Source of the DNA: a virus
Virus record (IMG/VR): IMGVR_UViG_3300042507_005041
Span: 62,001 to 126,000 of that record
Strand: one strand, 5' to 3'
DNA: 64,000 nt
The notes under the pieces were generated by a model that was not told where the DNA came from, did not search any database, and saw only the letters and a program-made list of their open reading frames with translations. The number at the start of each line of letters is the position of its first letter. The first letter of the stretch is position 1. A program made the translations under genes and the position numbers. This document shows positions 42,844 to 51,389 of the stretch, one piece after another.

Positions 42844-44198
42844 TGTATCAACTTACTGCGATAGATTATGAGTTTTATAAAGACATAGACAACCATAGTT
42901 CTGTAGTTGGAAATATATGTATATTATCAAACAAAAGTGGCAAAAGAATAAAAGATCAGATTCTAAAAAATATAGAAAAAAACATCAACTCAAGCATAAT
43001 TCACAGTCATAAAATAGTCCCAAGTACAACGTTTAAAGACTATCCTTTTTTTATAAAAGATAAAAATTTAAATATAAAAGATCACATTTATGAACACTTT
43101 TCTGACAAATCAGATATTAAAAGTAGTTTAATATATAGAGATATTATTTCATCTGCTCTAGACCCTGATGCACCGCTATGGGATATTCACATAATATACG
43201 GAATAAATGAACAAGATGACACCGCAATCATAAGAAGATATCACCACTGCTTGGGTGATTCAGATGCTCATCAAAATGTTCATAACATTATTTTTGACAA
43301 TTATTCTGGCAAAAAAATAAAGAGCAACAAAAAAATAAATAAGTTAAATTCTTTTTTTAACCATTTTTATAAACTAATTAAAAGTTATTTAATTTTAATT
43401 TATGGTTTTATTTTTAAAATAAACCACTGCAATGAGTCTTATAAGATTGATAAGAAGCAAATACATAAAGGTCAATTTAGACTTAAAAAGCATAAGCAAA
43501 ATAATATAAGCTTTTTTTCGCATGATATTTCTAGTTTAAAAAACAACTTAAAGAAAAATGATGTAACTATCCTAGAGATGTGCATGTACATTACATCATC
43601 AATCTATAAGCAGCTACTGCCTACTTCTGAAGATAAAACAATCTTAACAATGTTTCCAATTTCATATAGAAAAAGAAAACATCCCAACTGCAATAACATG
43701 GCTACAGCAGCAAAAATTAATCTTCATTTAGACGAAAAAGATAGTCATAAAAGATTAATTAAAATTAAAAAAGAATTAAGAAATAAAATAATAATTCTTA
43801 AAAAAGGTCCACATGTAGTTTATGATAGAGCTTTTGGTGTCGATCCTAGGATAAGTAAGTTTAAAAGAAATTGGGATATATTCAATAAAGCTAATTGGCA
43901 CGATAGAAAAAAAATATATAAAAAAGACGATTCTTTACCAATGATATCTACAACAACTTCTTTTAAGAAGAACAAAGACGATGTCGGACTATTGTCAGAT
44001 GACTATGTAAAAGAAGTCTACAATTTTAGCACTATAAGCAAGACAGTATTTTCTACAGGGTGCTCTATCTCGTATAGATTATATGGAGACAAGTTAAATA
44101 TTGGAGTAATTTATTCTGAAGACTTGTATTCAGATAGTCAGATTTTTAAAACTTTATTTGAAAAATCTATAGAAGAATTTAAAAAAGTTTGTGATTAA
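42843..44198 (+). CDS. WS/DGAT-family acyltransferase-like protein, 451 aa
   Basis: Shows the two marks of the wax-ester-synthase/diacylglycerol-acyltransferase family: PLW in PDAPLWDIHI (about residue 108-117) and the catalytic HHxxxD, H134-H135 and D139, in RYHHCLGDSDAH. A later NNMATAAKINLHLDEKD region occupies the place of the second-lobe motif. These enzymes transfer acyl groups from acyl-CoA to alcohols or other acceptors. The usual final Gly of HHxxxDG is Ser here. Very Lys/Ile-rich and more AT-rich than the virion genes. Followed by the P450. Confidence 0.78.
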   Translation: MYQLTAIDYEFYKDIDNHSSVVGNICILSNKSGKRIKDQILKNIEKNINSSIIHSHKIVPSTTFKDYPFFIKDKNLNIKDHIYEHFSDKSDIKSSLIYRDIISSALDPDAPLWDIHIIYGINEQDDTAIIRRYHHCLGDSDAHQNVHNIIFDNYSGKKIKSNKKINKLNSFFNHFYKLIKSYLILIYGFIFKINHCNESYKIDKKQIHKGQFRLKKHKQNNISFFSHDISSLKNNLKKNDVTILEMCMYITSSIYKQLLPTSEDKTILTMFPISYRKRKHPNCNNMATAAKINLHLDEKDSHKRLIKIKKELRNKIIILKKGPHVVYDRAFGVDPRISKFKRNWDIFNKANWHDRKKIYKKDDSLPMISTTTSFKKNKDDVGLLSDDYVKEVYNFSTISKTVFSTGCSISYRLYGDKLNIGVIYSEDLYSDSQIFKTLFEKSIEEFKKVCD

Positions 44199-44199
44199 T

Positions 44200-45393
44200 A
44201 TGAATTTACAAGAAGATTATTCAGAATTTTTAGAAATAACATTAAAGTCAAAAGATGATCAATATAAATATTTTGATGAAAAAAAACAAAAAGAACCAAT
44301 ATTTAAAATAAAAAATGATCATTGGATAGTGTCTAGATATGATGACATTAATACAATATTAAGAAGTGATAGCTTTTTAAGAATGACTGACCCCAACGAA
44401 AATGATCCTGTTAGATCACTTTTGGATTTAGATTTTGAAGATCATAGCAAATATAGAAAAATGTTAAATCAAGTTTTTAACTCATCTTTAGTTAAAAAAT
44501 TAAAGATAGAACAAAAGGTTGAAGAAAATTTAAAACAAATAAAGAGCAAAGAAATAATAGACGTAGTTAAAGATATAGCGGTACCAGTTCCTCTCCAGGT
44601 GATAATGGAAATACTAGGTGCACCCATGCCGCAAGAAGAAGAAGCTTTATTAATCAAAAGCTGGGCTAGTAATATATTTAATTCAGTTGGTGTTCACATA
44701 ACCAGAAGTGGCTACAAGCAGTACATAGAGGATATGGAAAGTTTGTGTACATATTTGATTAATGTAATATTTAGTGATAAATACAAAAAACAAGATGGAT
44801 TAATTAACTATTTAAAAAATTATTATATTGATGGCAAAAAAATAACCAACCAAGAAATCTTGTCGATATGTGCGTTGATATTTGTTGCTGGCTTTGAGAC
44901 AAATGTTGGCTCAATAACCTCTTCTATCTTTAGTATTGCTCAAGATGAAGAGCTTTTATCTAATTTTCAAAATCTGCAAATTCAAGATAAAACATCTCAA
45001 ATTTCGGATGAGCTGATAAGACACTCTTCTAGTGTTTGCTATGCAGCAAGAAGGGTTGGCCAAGACTATGTGTTTTACCAAGATTCAGATAATCCGGTAT
45101 TTTTATCAGAAGGTGATTTCGTCCTTGCACACCTAGAATCTGGCAATAGAGATTCTATGATATTTGAAAGTCCACATGATATAATTCTAGACAGACACAA
45201 TTCAAATAAGCATCTAGGTTTCGGGGTTGGGGTGCACTACTGTTTGGGAGCCATGCTAGCCAGAGCAGAAGTGTCTCCAGTGGTTGATTACTTTTTTAAA
45301 AATGTTAAAAATCCAAGAATTACTGGAAACCCGGTAAGACATCCCAGTTATGCTATTAATGGCTTTTCTGAGTTATGTGTGACGACAGGTTGA
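44200..45393 (+). CDS. Cytochrome P450, 397 aa
   Basis: I use ATG 44200 (MNLQEDYSEFLEITLKSKDD). All signature elements of a soluble bacterial P450 are present: I-helix VAGFETNVGS (about residue 230), ExxR as E271-L-I-R274, and heme loop HLGFGVGVHYCLGAMLARAE with the thiolate Cys348. Length is typical. It needs redox partners (ferredoxin and reductase), none of which lie in the window, so the host would supply them. Tightly linked to the acyltransferase, suggesting hydroxylation and acylation of one substrate. Confidence 0.93.
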   Translation: MNLQEDYSEFLEITLKSKDDQYKYFDEKKQKEPIFKIKNDHWIVSRYDDINTILRSDSFLRMTDPNENDPVRSLLDLDFEDHSKYRKMLNQVFNSSLVKKLKIEQKVEENLKQIKSKEIIDVVKDIAVPVPLQVIMEILGAPMPQEEEALLIKSWASNIFNSVGVHITRSGYKQYIEDMESLCTYLINVIFSDKYKKQDGLINYLKNYYIDGKKITNQEILSICALIFVAGFETNVGSITSSIFSIAQDEELLSNFQNLQIQDKTSQISDELIRHSSSVCYAARRVGQDYVFYQDSDNPVFLSEGDFVLAHLESGNRDSMIFESPHDIILDRHNSNKHLGFGVGVHYCLGAMLARAEVSPVVDYFFKNVKNPRITGNPVRHPSYAINGFSELCVTTG

Positions 45394-45398
45394 CAATG

Positions 45399-45412
45399 TT
45401 ACTATTATCCTG
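45399..45412 (+). promoter_or_regulatory. TTACTATTAT box, putative late promoter
   Basis: TTACTATTATCCTG right after the P450 stop, about 31 bases before the next ATG. Confidence 0.5.
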
Positions 45413-45442
45413 TAGGCAATGAGATATGCAGGTAGGTTTCTA

Positions 45443-45631
45443 ATGGCTCAAGCAAAAGAATCTTTAATTTATTTTAAAGAAAGATTAATTTACGAACTAG
45501 CAATTTCTTTAGGACTAAATCTCGACACTCTTGATTCTATAGATATACCAGATTTTGAAGATCCATTGTATAATATATATCTTACCCTTAGTGTAAACTT
45601 AAGCATTTTAAATGCCATGAAAGAAGCGTAA
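45443..45631 (+). CDS. Small helical protein, 62 aa
   Basis: ATG at 45443 is six bases behind AGGTAGG and is preferred to the ATG at 45419, which lies almost on the promoter box. MAQAKESLIYFKERLIYELA then an acidic SIDIPDFEDPLYNIYLTL. Same general layout (helix, acidic loop, helix) as the small proteins at 42077, 42308 and 45799. Confidence 0.55.
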   Translation: MAQAKESLIYFKERLIYELAISLGLNLDTLDSIDIPDFEDPLYNIYLTLSVNLSILNAMKEA

Positions 45632-45632
45632 A

Positions 45633-45797
45633 ATGAATAAAGAAATAAATGAAAATTTTATTATGAAAGAAGCTCTAGACAAAGAAGTCGATGAGATAAA
45701 AATGGACGATCTTAGATTTTCTTGCGCGGTGCTCGATGGAGCAAATACTCCCGTTCAGGCTACAAGCTCTTTCCCTGAAGATGAGGATTTAAACTAA
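45633..45797 (+). CDS. Small acidic peptide, 54 aa
   Basis: ATG one base after the upstream stop (MNKEINENFIMKEALDKEVD), with a centre of FSCAVLDGANTPVQATSSFP and an acidic end. Similar in size and acidity to a leader or precursor peptide with a lone Cys; a ribosomally made precursor modified by the nearby enzymes is conceivable, but nothing proves it. Confidence 0.5.
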   Translation: MNKEINENFIMKEALDKEVDEIKMDDLRFSCAVLDGANTPVQATSSFPEDEDLN

Positions 45798-45798
45798 A

Positions 45799-46080
45799 AT
45801 GAAATACAATCAAACATCTCGTAAAGCTTACCTAGAAGATCAACTAAGAGGCATATTTACTCTTTTGGGAATTGATGAAGAAGAAATGTCGGATATAACT
45901 TTTAAAAAAATTAGAGTTAAACTAAATCAGGTTTACCCCCTTGCTGTCCTGCCAAGCAATGCCTTAGACTACCCTTCGAACGAAGCCCTTGCTAGAGACA
46001 GAAAAAGAATAATGAATAACTCTAGACATATACTGTACGAATTGAATGCTATAAGAAATAGAGAAGAAAATGGCAACTGA
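45799..46080 (+). CDS. Small helical protein, 93 aa
   Basis: Starts MKYNQTSRKAYLEDQLRGIF. Helices LEDQLRGIFTLLGIDEEEM and KIRVKLNQVYPLAVL with a positively charged tail. Overlaps the next gene by 11 bases. Function unknown. Confidence 0.55.
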   Translation: MKYNQTSRKAYLEDQLRGIFTLLGIDEEEMSDITFKKIRVKLNQVYPLAVLPSNALDYPSNEALARDRKRIMNNSRHILYELNAIRNREENGN

Positions 46081-46843
46081 ACAAAGCTTTATATCAACTT
46101 CAATAAAAGCCAATAAATTAAGCAATACTTTATTTGGTAATTTGATCACACAAGAAAAAATGAAAGACTACTGCAGCCTGGTATTAAGCCATGAAGTGGA
46201 ATACTTGAATCTTGACAGAGGCGTACAGAGCATAGGCGTCTTGCCAAGTGATATACATAATTATGAGAATTTGGTAGCTTACGATAATACTTCTAATGAT
46301 GGAACTGAATCATACCCATATCACGCAGTTACTGCAAGATCTATGCAGCTAGAAATGGCCATTATGTTGAATAAGCCTTCTAGCTTACTTTTCTACAATG
46401 CTTCATTTTGGTCCTACCCTGTTGATTATCTAGAAAGCTTGCCAGTAGAAACAATATATGTTCCAAATGACGAAGATCTTTATAGAGCAGAAAATGTATA
46501 TTTAAACAGAGAAGTTGATGTTGAAGTAGTTGAAAAAGCAGATTTAGATGATGGAATAATTCCAGATGGCGTAGATATGATCTGCATAAACGGAGTTAAT
46601 CTTTCTAGTCAATTTGATCACACTTTAATATCTAAGTTTTTTGAAAAACTGCCTGTAGGCGGTGTTATCTTTATAGATAATAATAATGATTTTTTGTCAT
46701 ACTATTTAAACAAAAGCGACACAAAAGCAGAGAATATGTCTAATCCATTATATGATCTGAATATCGCCATCAATGGCTTAGAAGACGCTTTGGTCTACCA
46801 CATGCCGACTTCAATAGGGTTTACAGTAATAATTAAACAATAG
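46070..46843 (+). CDS. Methyltransferase-like Rossmann protein, 257 aa
   Basis: Starts MATEQSFISTSIKANKLSNT. The second half reads like a class I SAM methyltransferase core: SSLLFYNASFWSYPVDYL, ETIYVPNDEDLYRAEN, GVDMICINGVNLSS, then FFEKLPVGGVIFIDNNND. However, the Gly-rich SAM motif I is absent, so cofactor binding is doubtful. It may be an inactive or divergent member. Confidence 0.45.
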   Translation: MATEQSFISTSIKANKLSNTLFGNLITQEKMKDYCSLVLSHEVEYLNLDRGVQSIGVLPSDIHNYENLVAYDNTSNDGTESYPYHAVTARSMQLEMAIMLNKPSSLLFYNASFWSYPVDYLESLPVETIYVPNDEDLYRAENVYLNREVDVEVVEKADLDDGIIPDGVDMICINGVNLSSQFDHTLISKFFEKLPVGGVIFIDNNNDFLSYYLNKSDTKAENMSNPLYDLNIAINGLEDALVYHMPTSIGFTVIIKQ

Positions 46844-46899
46844 AGCATTTAATATGATCGTTGTATACGACTTCATAAAAAAAATAAGATCTTATGTGA

Positions 46900-46912
46900 T
46901 ATAATAGTTGCT
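46900..46912 (+). promoter_or_regulatory. TATAAT promoter positioned for a leaderless mRNA
   Basis: TGATATAATA again lies with its -10 hexamer ending seven bases before an ATG (46913), with no ribosome site. Nearly the same spacing and flanking TGATATAATA as at 42547. Confidence 0.55.
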
Positions 46913-47230
46913 ATGGTCCAATCTAATTATTCATTAAACGTAAGTGGAAAATGGAATCTTACTGTTGACACACCATTTGGCAAAGAAGAATACTCTTTAA
47001 ATATATCTAATATAAATGGAAGCTTAACTGGATCAGTTTCTCACGAAAAAGGAGAGGCCATCATAAGCGATGCATCTTTGCTAGACGGAGCATTCAAGTG
47101 CTCACTAAATGTTGATTACCCCATAAAAGCCACTGTATACTTGCAGGCAAGTGTTATCGACAGTAATAAGATGTTTGGAACGCTGCAGATTGATCAGTAT
47201 TTAGAAACCTTATTTGTTGGGTCAAGATAA
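46913..47230 (+). CDS. Small lipocalin-like beta protein, 105 aa
   Basis: Starts MVQSNYSLNVSGKWNLTVDT. The repeating pattern GKWNLTVDTPFGKEEYSLNI, GSLTGSVSHEKGEA and LDGAFKCSLNVDYPIKATVY resembles small beta-barrel domains that bind hydrophobic ligands. It overlaps the peroxidase-fold gene by one base. Might bind a lipid product of the island; inferred. Confidence 0.55.
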   Translation: MVQSNYSLNVSGKWNLTVDTPFGKEEYSLNISNINGSLTGSVSHEKGEAIISDASLLDGAFKCSLNVDYPIKATVYLQASVIDSNKMFGTLQIDQYLETLFVGSR

Positions 47231-47844
47231 TGGGATTATATAACTTTACTTCCTCTTCAATACATGGAAAAGAAAACTACCTTGCTGAGTTTGATGGCAA
47301 TGTAACTCTAGTGGTAAATATAGCTAGCAAGTTTGGATATGAACCCCAATGCTCAAAGCTATGGTCGTATGCAAGAACTGGAAGACAGCTTTGGCAATTG
47401 CAGTCAGTGCATGATGAGTTTAAAGATAGGGGCTTTTCTGTTTTAGCATTTCCATGCAATCAGTTTGGTTCAATGGACCCAGGCACTAATGAGGAAATAG
47501 CAGATTTTATCAAATGCAATTATCCTTTTGTTACTTTTCCTATTTTTGAAAAAGTTGAAGTAAATGGAAAAAATGAACATGAAATATTTTCCTTTCTTAA
47601 AGGTTATGAAAAAAGAGCTTATTCTGACTTTGCTGCAGATGGCTCAGAAGAAGCTAAGAAGGGTCAAAATTTAGCAGGTCAAGCAATGGCAAGAATCTCT
47701 CATAATTATGAAAAGTTTTTAGTGAGCAGAGATGGAATTATGATATCTAGATTTAATTGGCAGGATATGCCACTAGATGAAATTCCTAGAATTCAAGGTG
47801 CAGGCTGGACAATTAGAGAAGCAATAGATGAGGTATTAGGGTAA
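47230..47844 (+). CDS. Glutathione peroxidase fold protein lacking catalytic Cys, 204 aa
   Basis: The fold is clear: LVVNIASKFGYEPQCSKLW, VLAFPCNQFG, FPIFEKVEVNGKNEHEIFSF and NYEKFLVSRDGIMISRF. In active enzymes the NVASKC/U position is Cys or Sec; here it is Phe35. Gln78 and Asn159 of the tetrad remain, but the Trp position is His158. Cys41 and Cys76 remain. Peroxidase chemistry by the usual route is therefore unlikely; another thiol or binding role is possible. The start overlaps the previous stop. Confidence 0.85.
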   Translation: MGLYNFTSSSIHGKENYLAEFDGNVTLVVNIASKFGYEPQCSKLWSYARTGRQLWQLQSVHDEFKDRGFSVLAFPCNQFGSMDPGTNEEIADFIKCNYPFVTFPIFEKVEVNGKNEHEIFSFLKGYEKRAYSDFAADGSEEAKKGQNLAGQAMARISHNYEKFLVSRDGIMISRFNWQDMPLDEIPRIQGAGWTIREAIDEVLG

Positions 47845-48950
47845 TGGAAAATTCTAACAATAAAAAACTAAGTAGTATCGCCTATCCTGTTTCGCCAAAG
47901 ATAGGTGAAGATGAGATAAAAGAAATAGCTAATTTTGAATATGAAGAGTTGGCACCTGGTGTCGTGGTCATAAAGAACGCCTTTAAAATAAACGAAGAGC
48001 TAATACTTTCTCATATCGACTCTAGAGCAGAAGAAGCACACAGAACTAGATGGACGTGGATAAAAGATGAAGAGGGACAAGAATATGGAATCAATGAAGA
48101 CGGTTTTAGATACAGACCTGAAGACGTCCCCAATGCTCCCGTTAGACTACTTGATCCAGTAAATCCAGATACTGAAGAAGAGATAAAAGATTTTTTTATT
48201 TATTTAGAAAATCAAATCTACAAAGGATTGTTAAAGTACATTGACTTTTATCCACTCATGATTGGCAGCATCTGGTGGAAAACTAGGGGCCATATTTTAA
48301 GATACGGAGATGGTGGGATACTCGGTTGTCACGCAGACAATGATACAAACTATAAGGTAACCAATGGGATTAGGTACATGCCTAAAGGAATGGTTGCGTC
48401 CAGACAAACATGTGGAGCTTTGGTTTACTTAAATGATTCTGTTGACACAGAAGAAGAATTAAATGGAAGAAACTTTACTGGTGGAAATCTTAGATTTGTT
48501 CATTTAAAAATTTCTTACAAACCAAAAAAGGGAGACATAATATTTTTCCCAACAAATTATGTTGCGTCTCACGATGTTGAAAAAATGGGCAGTGGGGTTA
48601 GATATTCTTATTTAACATTTTTTGGACAGGGAGCAAGTGATCAAGCTACTAATATAGTCATAACAGAACCCGATCAAAGTTTTGAATGGTGCCCTCCAGT
48701 ATGGTTGAATAATATATATGATGACTATGAAAGATTCTGTAGAACCCCATATTCATTCTGGGAGAATGCAGGAAAGTACAATTTAGAAGCAGGATGGAAC
48801 CCAGTCTATCAAGGCAGAGAGATAGTTCAATATAATAAGTCACACGACGCTCTTGAATTAGAAGATAAAACTGAAGAAAACAAAGGTTCGTTGATTGGCG
48901 ATAACGAATTACATGAAGGACCTTGTGGCACTAACCCTATTGAAATATGA
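47844..48950 (+). CDS. 2-oxoglutarate/Fe(II) oxygenase, large paralogue 1, 368 aa
   Basis: First of four related enzymes with layout GVVVIKNA, GFRYRPED, WWKTRGHILRYGDGG, iron ligands H163-x-D165 (GCHADNDT) and H243 (VASHDVEKM), and R253. The core NFTGGNLRFVHLKISYKPKK leads into GDIIFFPTNY. It has an extra C-terminal 90 residues absent from the others. One-base overlap with the peroxidase-fold gene and a four-base overlap with the next oxygenase. Confidence 0.88.
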   Translation: MENSNNKKLSSIAYPVSPKIGEDEIKEIANFEYEELAPGVVVIKNAFKINEELILSHIDSRAEEAHRTRWTWIKDEEGQEYGINEDGFRYRPEDVPNAPVRLLDPVNPDTEEEIKDFFIYLENQIYKGLLKYIDFYPLMIGSIWWKTRGHILRYGDGGILGCHADNDTNYKVTNGIRYMPKGMVASRQTCGALVYLNDSVDTEEELNGRNFTGGNLRFVHLKISYKPKKGDIIFFPTNYVASHDVEKMGSGVRYSYLTFFGQGASDQATNIVITEPDQSFEWCPPVWLNNIYDDYERFCRTPYSFWENAGKYNLEAGWNPVYQGREIVQYNKSHDALELEDKTEENKGSLIGDNELHEGPCGTNPIEI

Positions 48951-49882
48951 AGATCTCAATAGATGATTTAAATATAGAAAAGCACGACATGGGAATAGTT
49001 GTGTTTAAAAATGTCATACAAATGAAAGAGTATGACTATGTGTTGGATAAAATTTCTTTAATGAAAAAAGAAGCTATTGAAAAAGATTACACAATTATTA
49101 ATGACGAACTAGGAAAACCACTTTACGCCATCAATAGAAGTGGTCATAGATACGCAATTGATGATCTAGAAAAATCCTGTAGTCATATTATGAATTTTGT
49201 CAATGAATATAGCGATGAAAAGTATATAAGCTTTTTTGAAATGTGTGAACAGGCACTATACCAATGCTTGATTAGATATGTGGAATTTTTTCCTATGATG
49301 CTCCCCTGCCTTTGGTGGAGAACCCAAGGTCACATAGTCGCATATGGCCCTGGGAGCAGTTTTGGGACCCATTGTGACAATGATGTAAACTACAAGCCAG
49401 GAGCTGAACCAGATCAGCAATTAGCAATTAGAAATGTAGTTGGTGGATTGATTTATTTTAATGACTCTGTAGATGAAGATGATTTTTCTGAAAAGAAAAA
49501 AAACTACATAGGAGGAAAGATAATATTCCCGTATGCTAATTTTACTTACACTCCTAAATCTGGAGATGTAATAATGTTTCCATCCAATTATCTTGGAACA
49601 CATGAGGTTGAAAATGTTACAAGAGGAGAAAGATACGCCTATGTAGGATATTTCGCTCAGGGATCAAATGATTCCTCAAAGGGGATAAACATAAGAAACC
49701 CTTCTCCTGTAATAGATAGTGGTCAAGTCTGGATGCCCGACATAGTTTCAGATTACGTTAAGAGTGTAGATCTTCGTCATTCAGATAAATCCAAAAAAGA
49801 ATATAATAAACTAGTTCAGGCGTGTGATAGACAATACACTAGCGACAATACTAATAAAGAATTGGAACATAAAAATGTTTAA
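48947..49882 (+). CDS. 2-oxoglutarate/Fe(II) oxygenase, large paralogue 2, 311 aa
   Basis: Ligands H142-x-D144 (GTHCDNDV), H219 (GTHEVENV) and R229. Shares LWWRTQGHIVAYGPG and GDVIMFPSNYLGTHEV with its neighbours. Start overlaps the upstream stop (ATGA) and its stop overlaps the next start. Substrate unknown. Confidence 0.88.
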   Translation: MKISIDDLNIEKHDMGIVVFKNVIQMKEYDYVLDKISLMKKEAIEKDYTIINDELGKPLYAINRSGHRYAIDDLEKSCSHIMNFVNEYSDEKYISFFEMCEQALYQCLIRYVEFFPMMLPCLWWRTQGHIVAYGPGSSFGTHCDNDVNYKPGAEPDQQLAIRNVVGGLIYFNDSVDEDDFSEKKKNYIGGKIIFPYANFTYTPKSGDVIMFPSNYLGTHEVENVTRGERYAYVGYFAQGSNDSSKGINIRNPSPVIDSGQVWMPDIVSDYVKSVDLRHSDKSKKEYNKLVQACDRQYTSDNTNKELEHKNV

Positions 49883-50753
49883 CAATGTAAAAGGAAAAAA
49901 CTTAGGTGGTGGCGTTATTCTTTTCGAAAACGCAATAAATTTAGACTGGAAAAAAGTTGTAACTAAATCTTCAGACTTAATACAACAAGAGTGGGAAGAT
50001 ATGTATAAGCCAGCTTTAGATCCAGAAACTGGAGAAGAAGTTTACATTAATAAAAGCGGTTACTTTTTTGGCAAAAACAATATCGACTCAATGCCGATGA
50101 GAGCATCTGCTATTCATTTAAGTGACGATGAATATGTTCAAGATATTTTGCTACAATTAGAAGGGTGTAGAGATAAATATCTTTTGAAGTATTTAGAAAT
50201 CTTTCCACTAGCATACAAATGTATATGGTGGAAGGTGAAGGGTCATATTTTAAAGTATAAAAAGGGTGTTTATTTAGGTTCACATTCTGATATAAGTGCA
50301 GATTACGTATATGATGTTTGGGAACCAAAAGATCAGTTGGCCCTTAGAAATGTTGTTACTTGTTTAATATATTTTAATTCTTCTGTATCTTCTAATGAAG
50401 AAATAAAAGATGATGAATATGTTGGTGGTTCTCATTATTTTAATTATTTAGATATTGAATATACTCCTAAAGCTGGCGATATTATGTTTTTTCCCTCTAA
50501 TTACATGGCCGCACATGAAGTAAAGCCGGTTACAAGCGGCGAAAGATACTCTTACCTTGGTTGGTATAGTCAGGGCACTCCAAATCCAGCTGTACACGAA
50601 TATGTAGCAGATCCAATAAAAGAACCACAGCTAGCAACAAAGGCGACTAATGTGTATATGCCAACACTTAGAGAAGATTTTAGATCATATCTTTTAGAGT
50701 CTGGATACAGTGAAGATTCTCCACAGTTGTATATTACAAAATCAAATTATTAA
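49875..50753 (+). CDS. 2-oxoglutarate/Fe(II) oxygenase, large paralogue 3, 292 aa
   Basis: I start at ATG 49875 (MFNNVKGKNLGGGVILFENA), which aligns with the paralogues; the longer frame has no support. Ligands H137-x-D139 (GSHSDISA), H214 (AAHEVKPV) and R224. Core EYVGGSHYFNYLDIEYTPKA, with His replacing the usual acidic residue after the GG. Confidence 0.88.
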   Translation: MFNNVKGKNLGGGVILFENAINLDWKKVVTKSSDLIQQEWEDMYKPALDPETGEEVYINKSGYFFGKNNIDSMPMRASAIHLSDDEYVQDILLQLEGCRDKYLLKYLEIFPLAYKCIWWKVKGHILKYKKGVYLGSHSDISADYVYDVWEPKDQLALRNVVTCLIYFNSSVSSNEEIKDDEYVGGSHYFNYLDIEYTPKAGDIMFFPSNYMAAHEVKPVTSGERYSYLGWYSQGTPNPAVHEYVADPIKEPQLATKATNVYMPTLREDFRSYLLESGYSEDSPQLYITKSNY

Positions 50754-50762
50754 GATTTAACT

Positions 50763-51389
50763 ATGAGATATAATGAAACGGAAAGAAGTATTGACTCAAA
50801 TACTACACATATATTTTATGTGGACGGATCTCATAGACAGGGCAACAACACGCTGAGAAGATTAATGCTAGATTGCTTCCCTACAATTTCTATCAATAAA
50901 CCATTAAGGCACACTGTAGATAATTTTAATCAGGCTTTATTAGATAATGACATCGTGATAGCAACACTTAGACATCCAAAAGAATCAATTAATTCTTTTT
51001 GTGGATACAAAAAAATTAACCCACTAGACAAAAAAGAAATAACTATGTATTTAGAATTTTACAACTATCTTCATCAGTTTTTATTTTTAAATAAGAATAA
51101 AATTTACTTTATAGACTTTAATGACATAATAACCAAACCGCATGGAATTGTAAATTATTTTAAAGATAAATTTTTAATAAAAAATAATAATGTATCAAAA
51201 TATGAAAATTTAACACAAACGCCGTTTTTTACTTTTATTGACGAAAACGGTGTAGATGGTCATAATAAAACTTCAAGTTTAGACACAGAAGATAAACTAT
51301 CCTGGATGTTAGAAAATAGTTATTATAAAGATTCAGAAAATTTATATAAAAGTTTATTATTAGAAAAAATTCAATTAGAGGACAAATAA
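50763..51389 (+). CDS. Sulfotransferase-like P-loop protein, 208 aa
   Basis: Starts MRYNETERSIDSNTTHIFYV. Residues about 21-34 (DGSHRQGNNTLRRL) resemble the 5'-phosphosulfate-binding loop of PAPS-dependent sulfotransferases, and ATLRHPKESINSF (about 67-79) resembles the 3'-phosphate motif with its R-x-P...S. Shorter than typical members and set between two oxygenases. It could sulfate a hydroxyl made by them. A nucleotide-kinase-like fold is the alternative. Confidence 0.6.
   Translation: MRYNETERSIDSNTTHIFYVDGSHRQGNNTLRRLMLDCFPTISINKPLRHTVDNFNQALLDNDIVIATLRHPKESINSFCGYKKINPLDKKEITMYLEFYNYLHQFLFLNKNKIYFIDFNDIITKPHGIVNYFKDKFLIKNNNVSKYENLTQTPFFTFIDENGVDGHNKTSSLDTEDKLSWMLENSYYKDSENLYKSLLLEKIQLEDK

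Noticed and set aside
46070-46843. Confident call of a SAM methyltransferase
   Set aside because: The SAM-binding glycine motif is missing, so only a methyltransferase-like fold is suggested.
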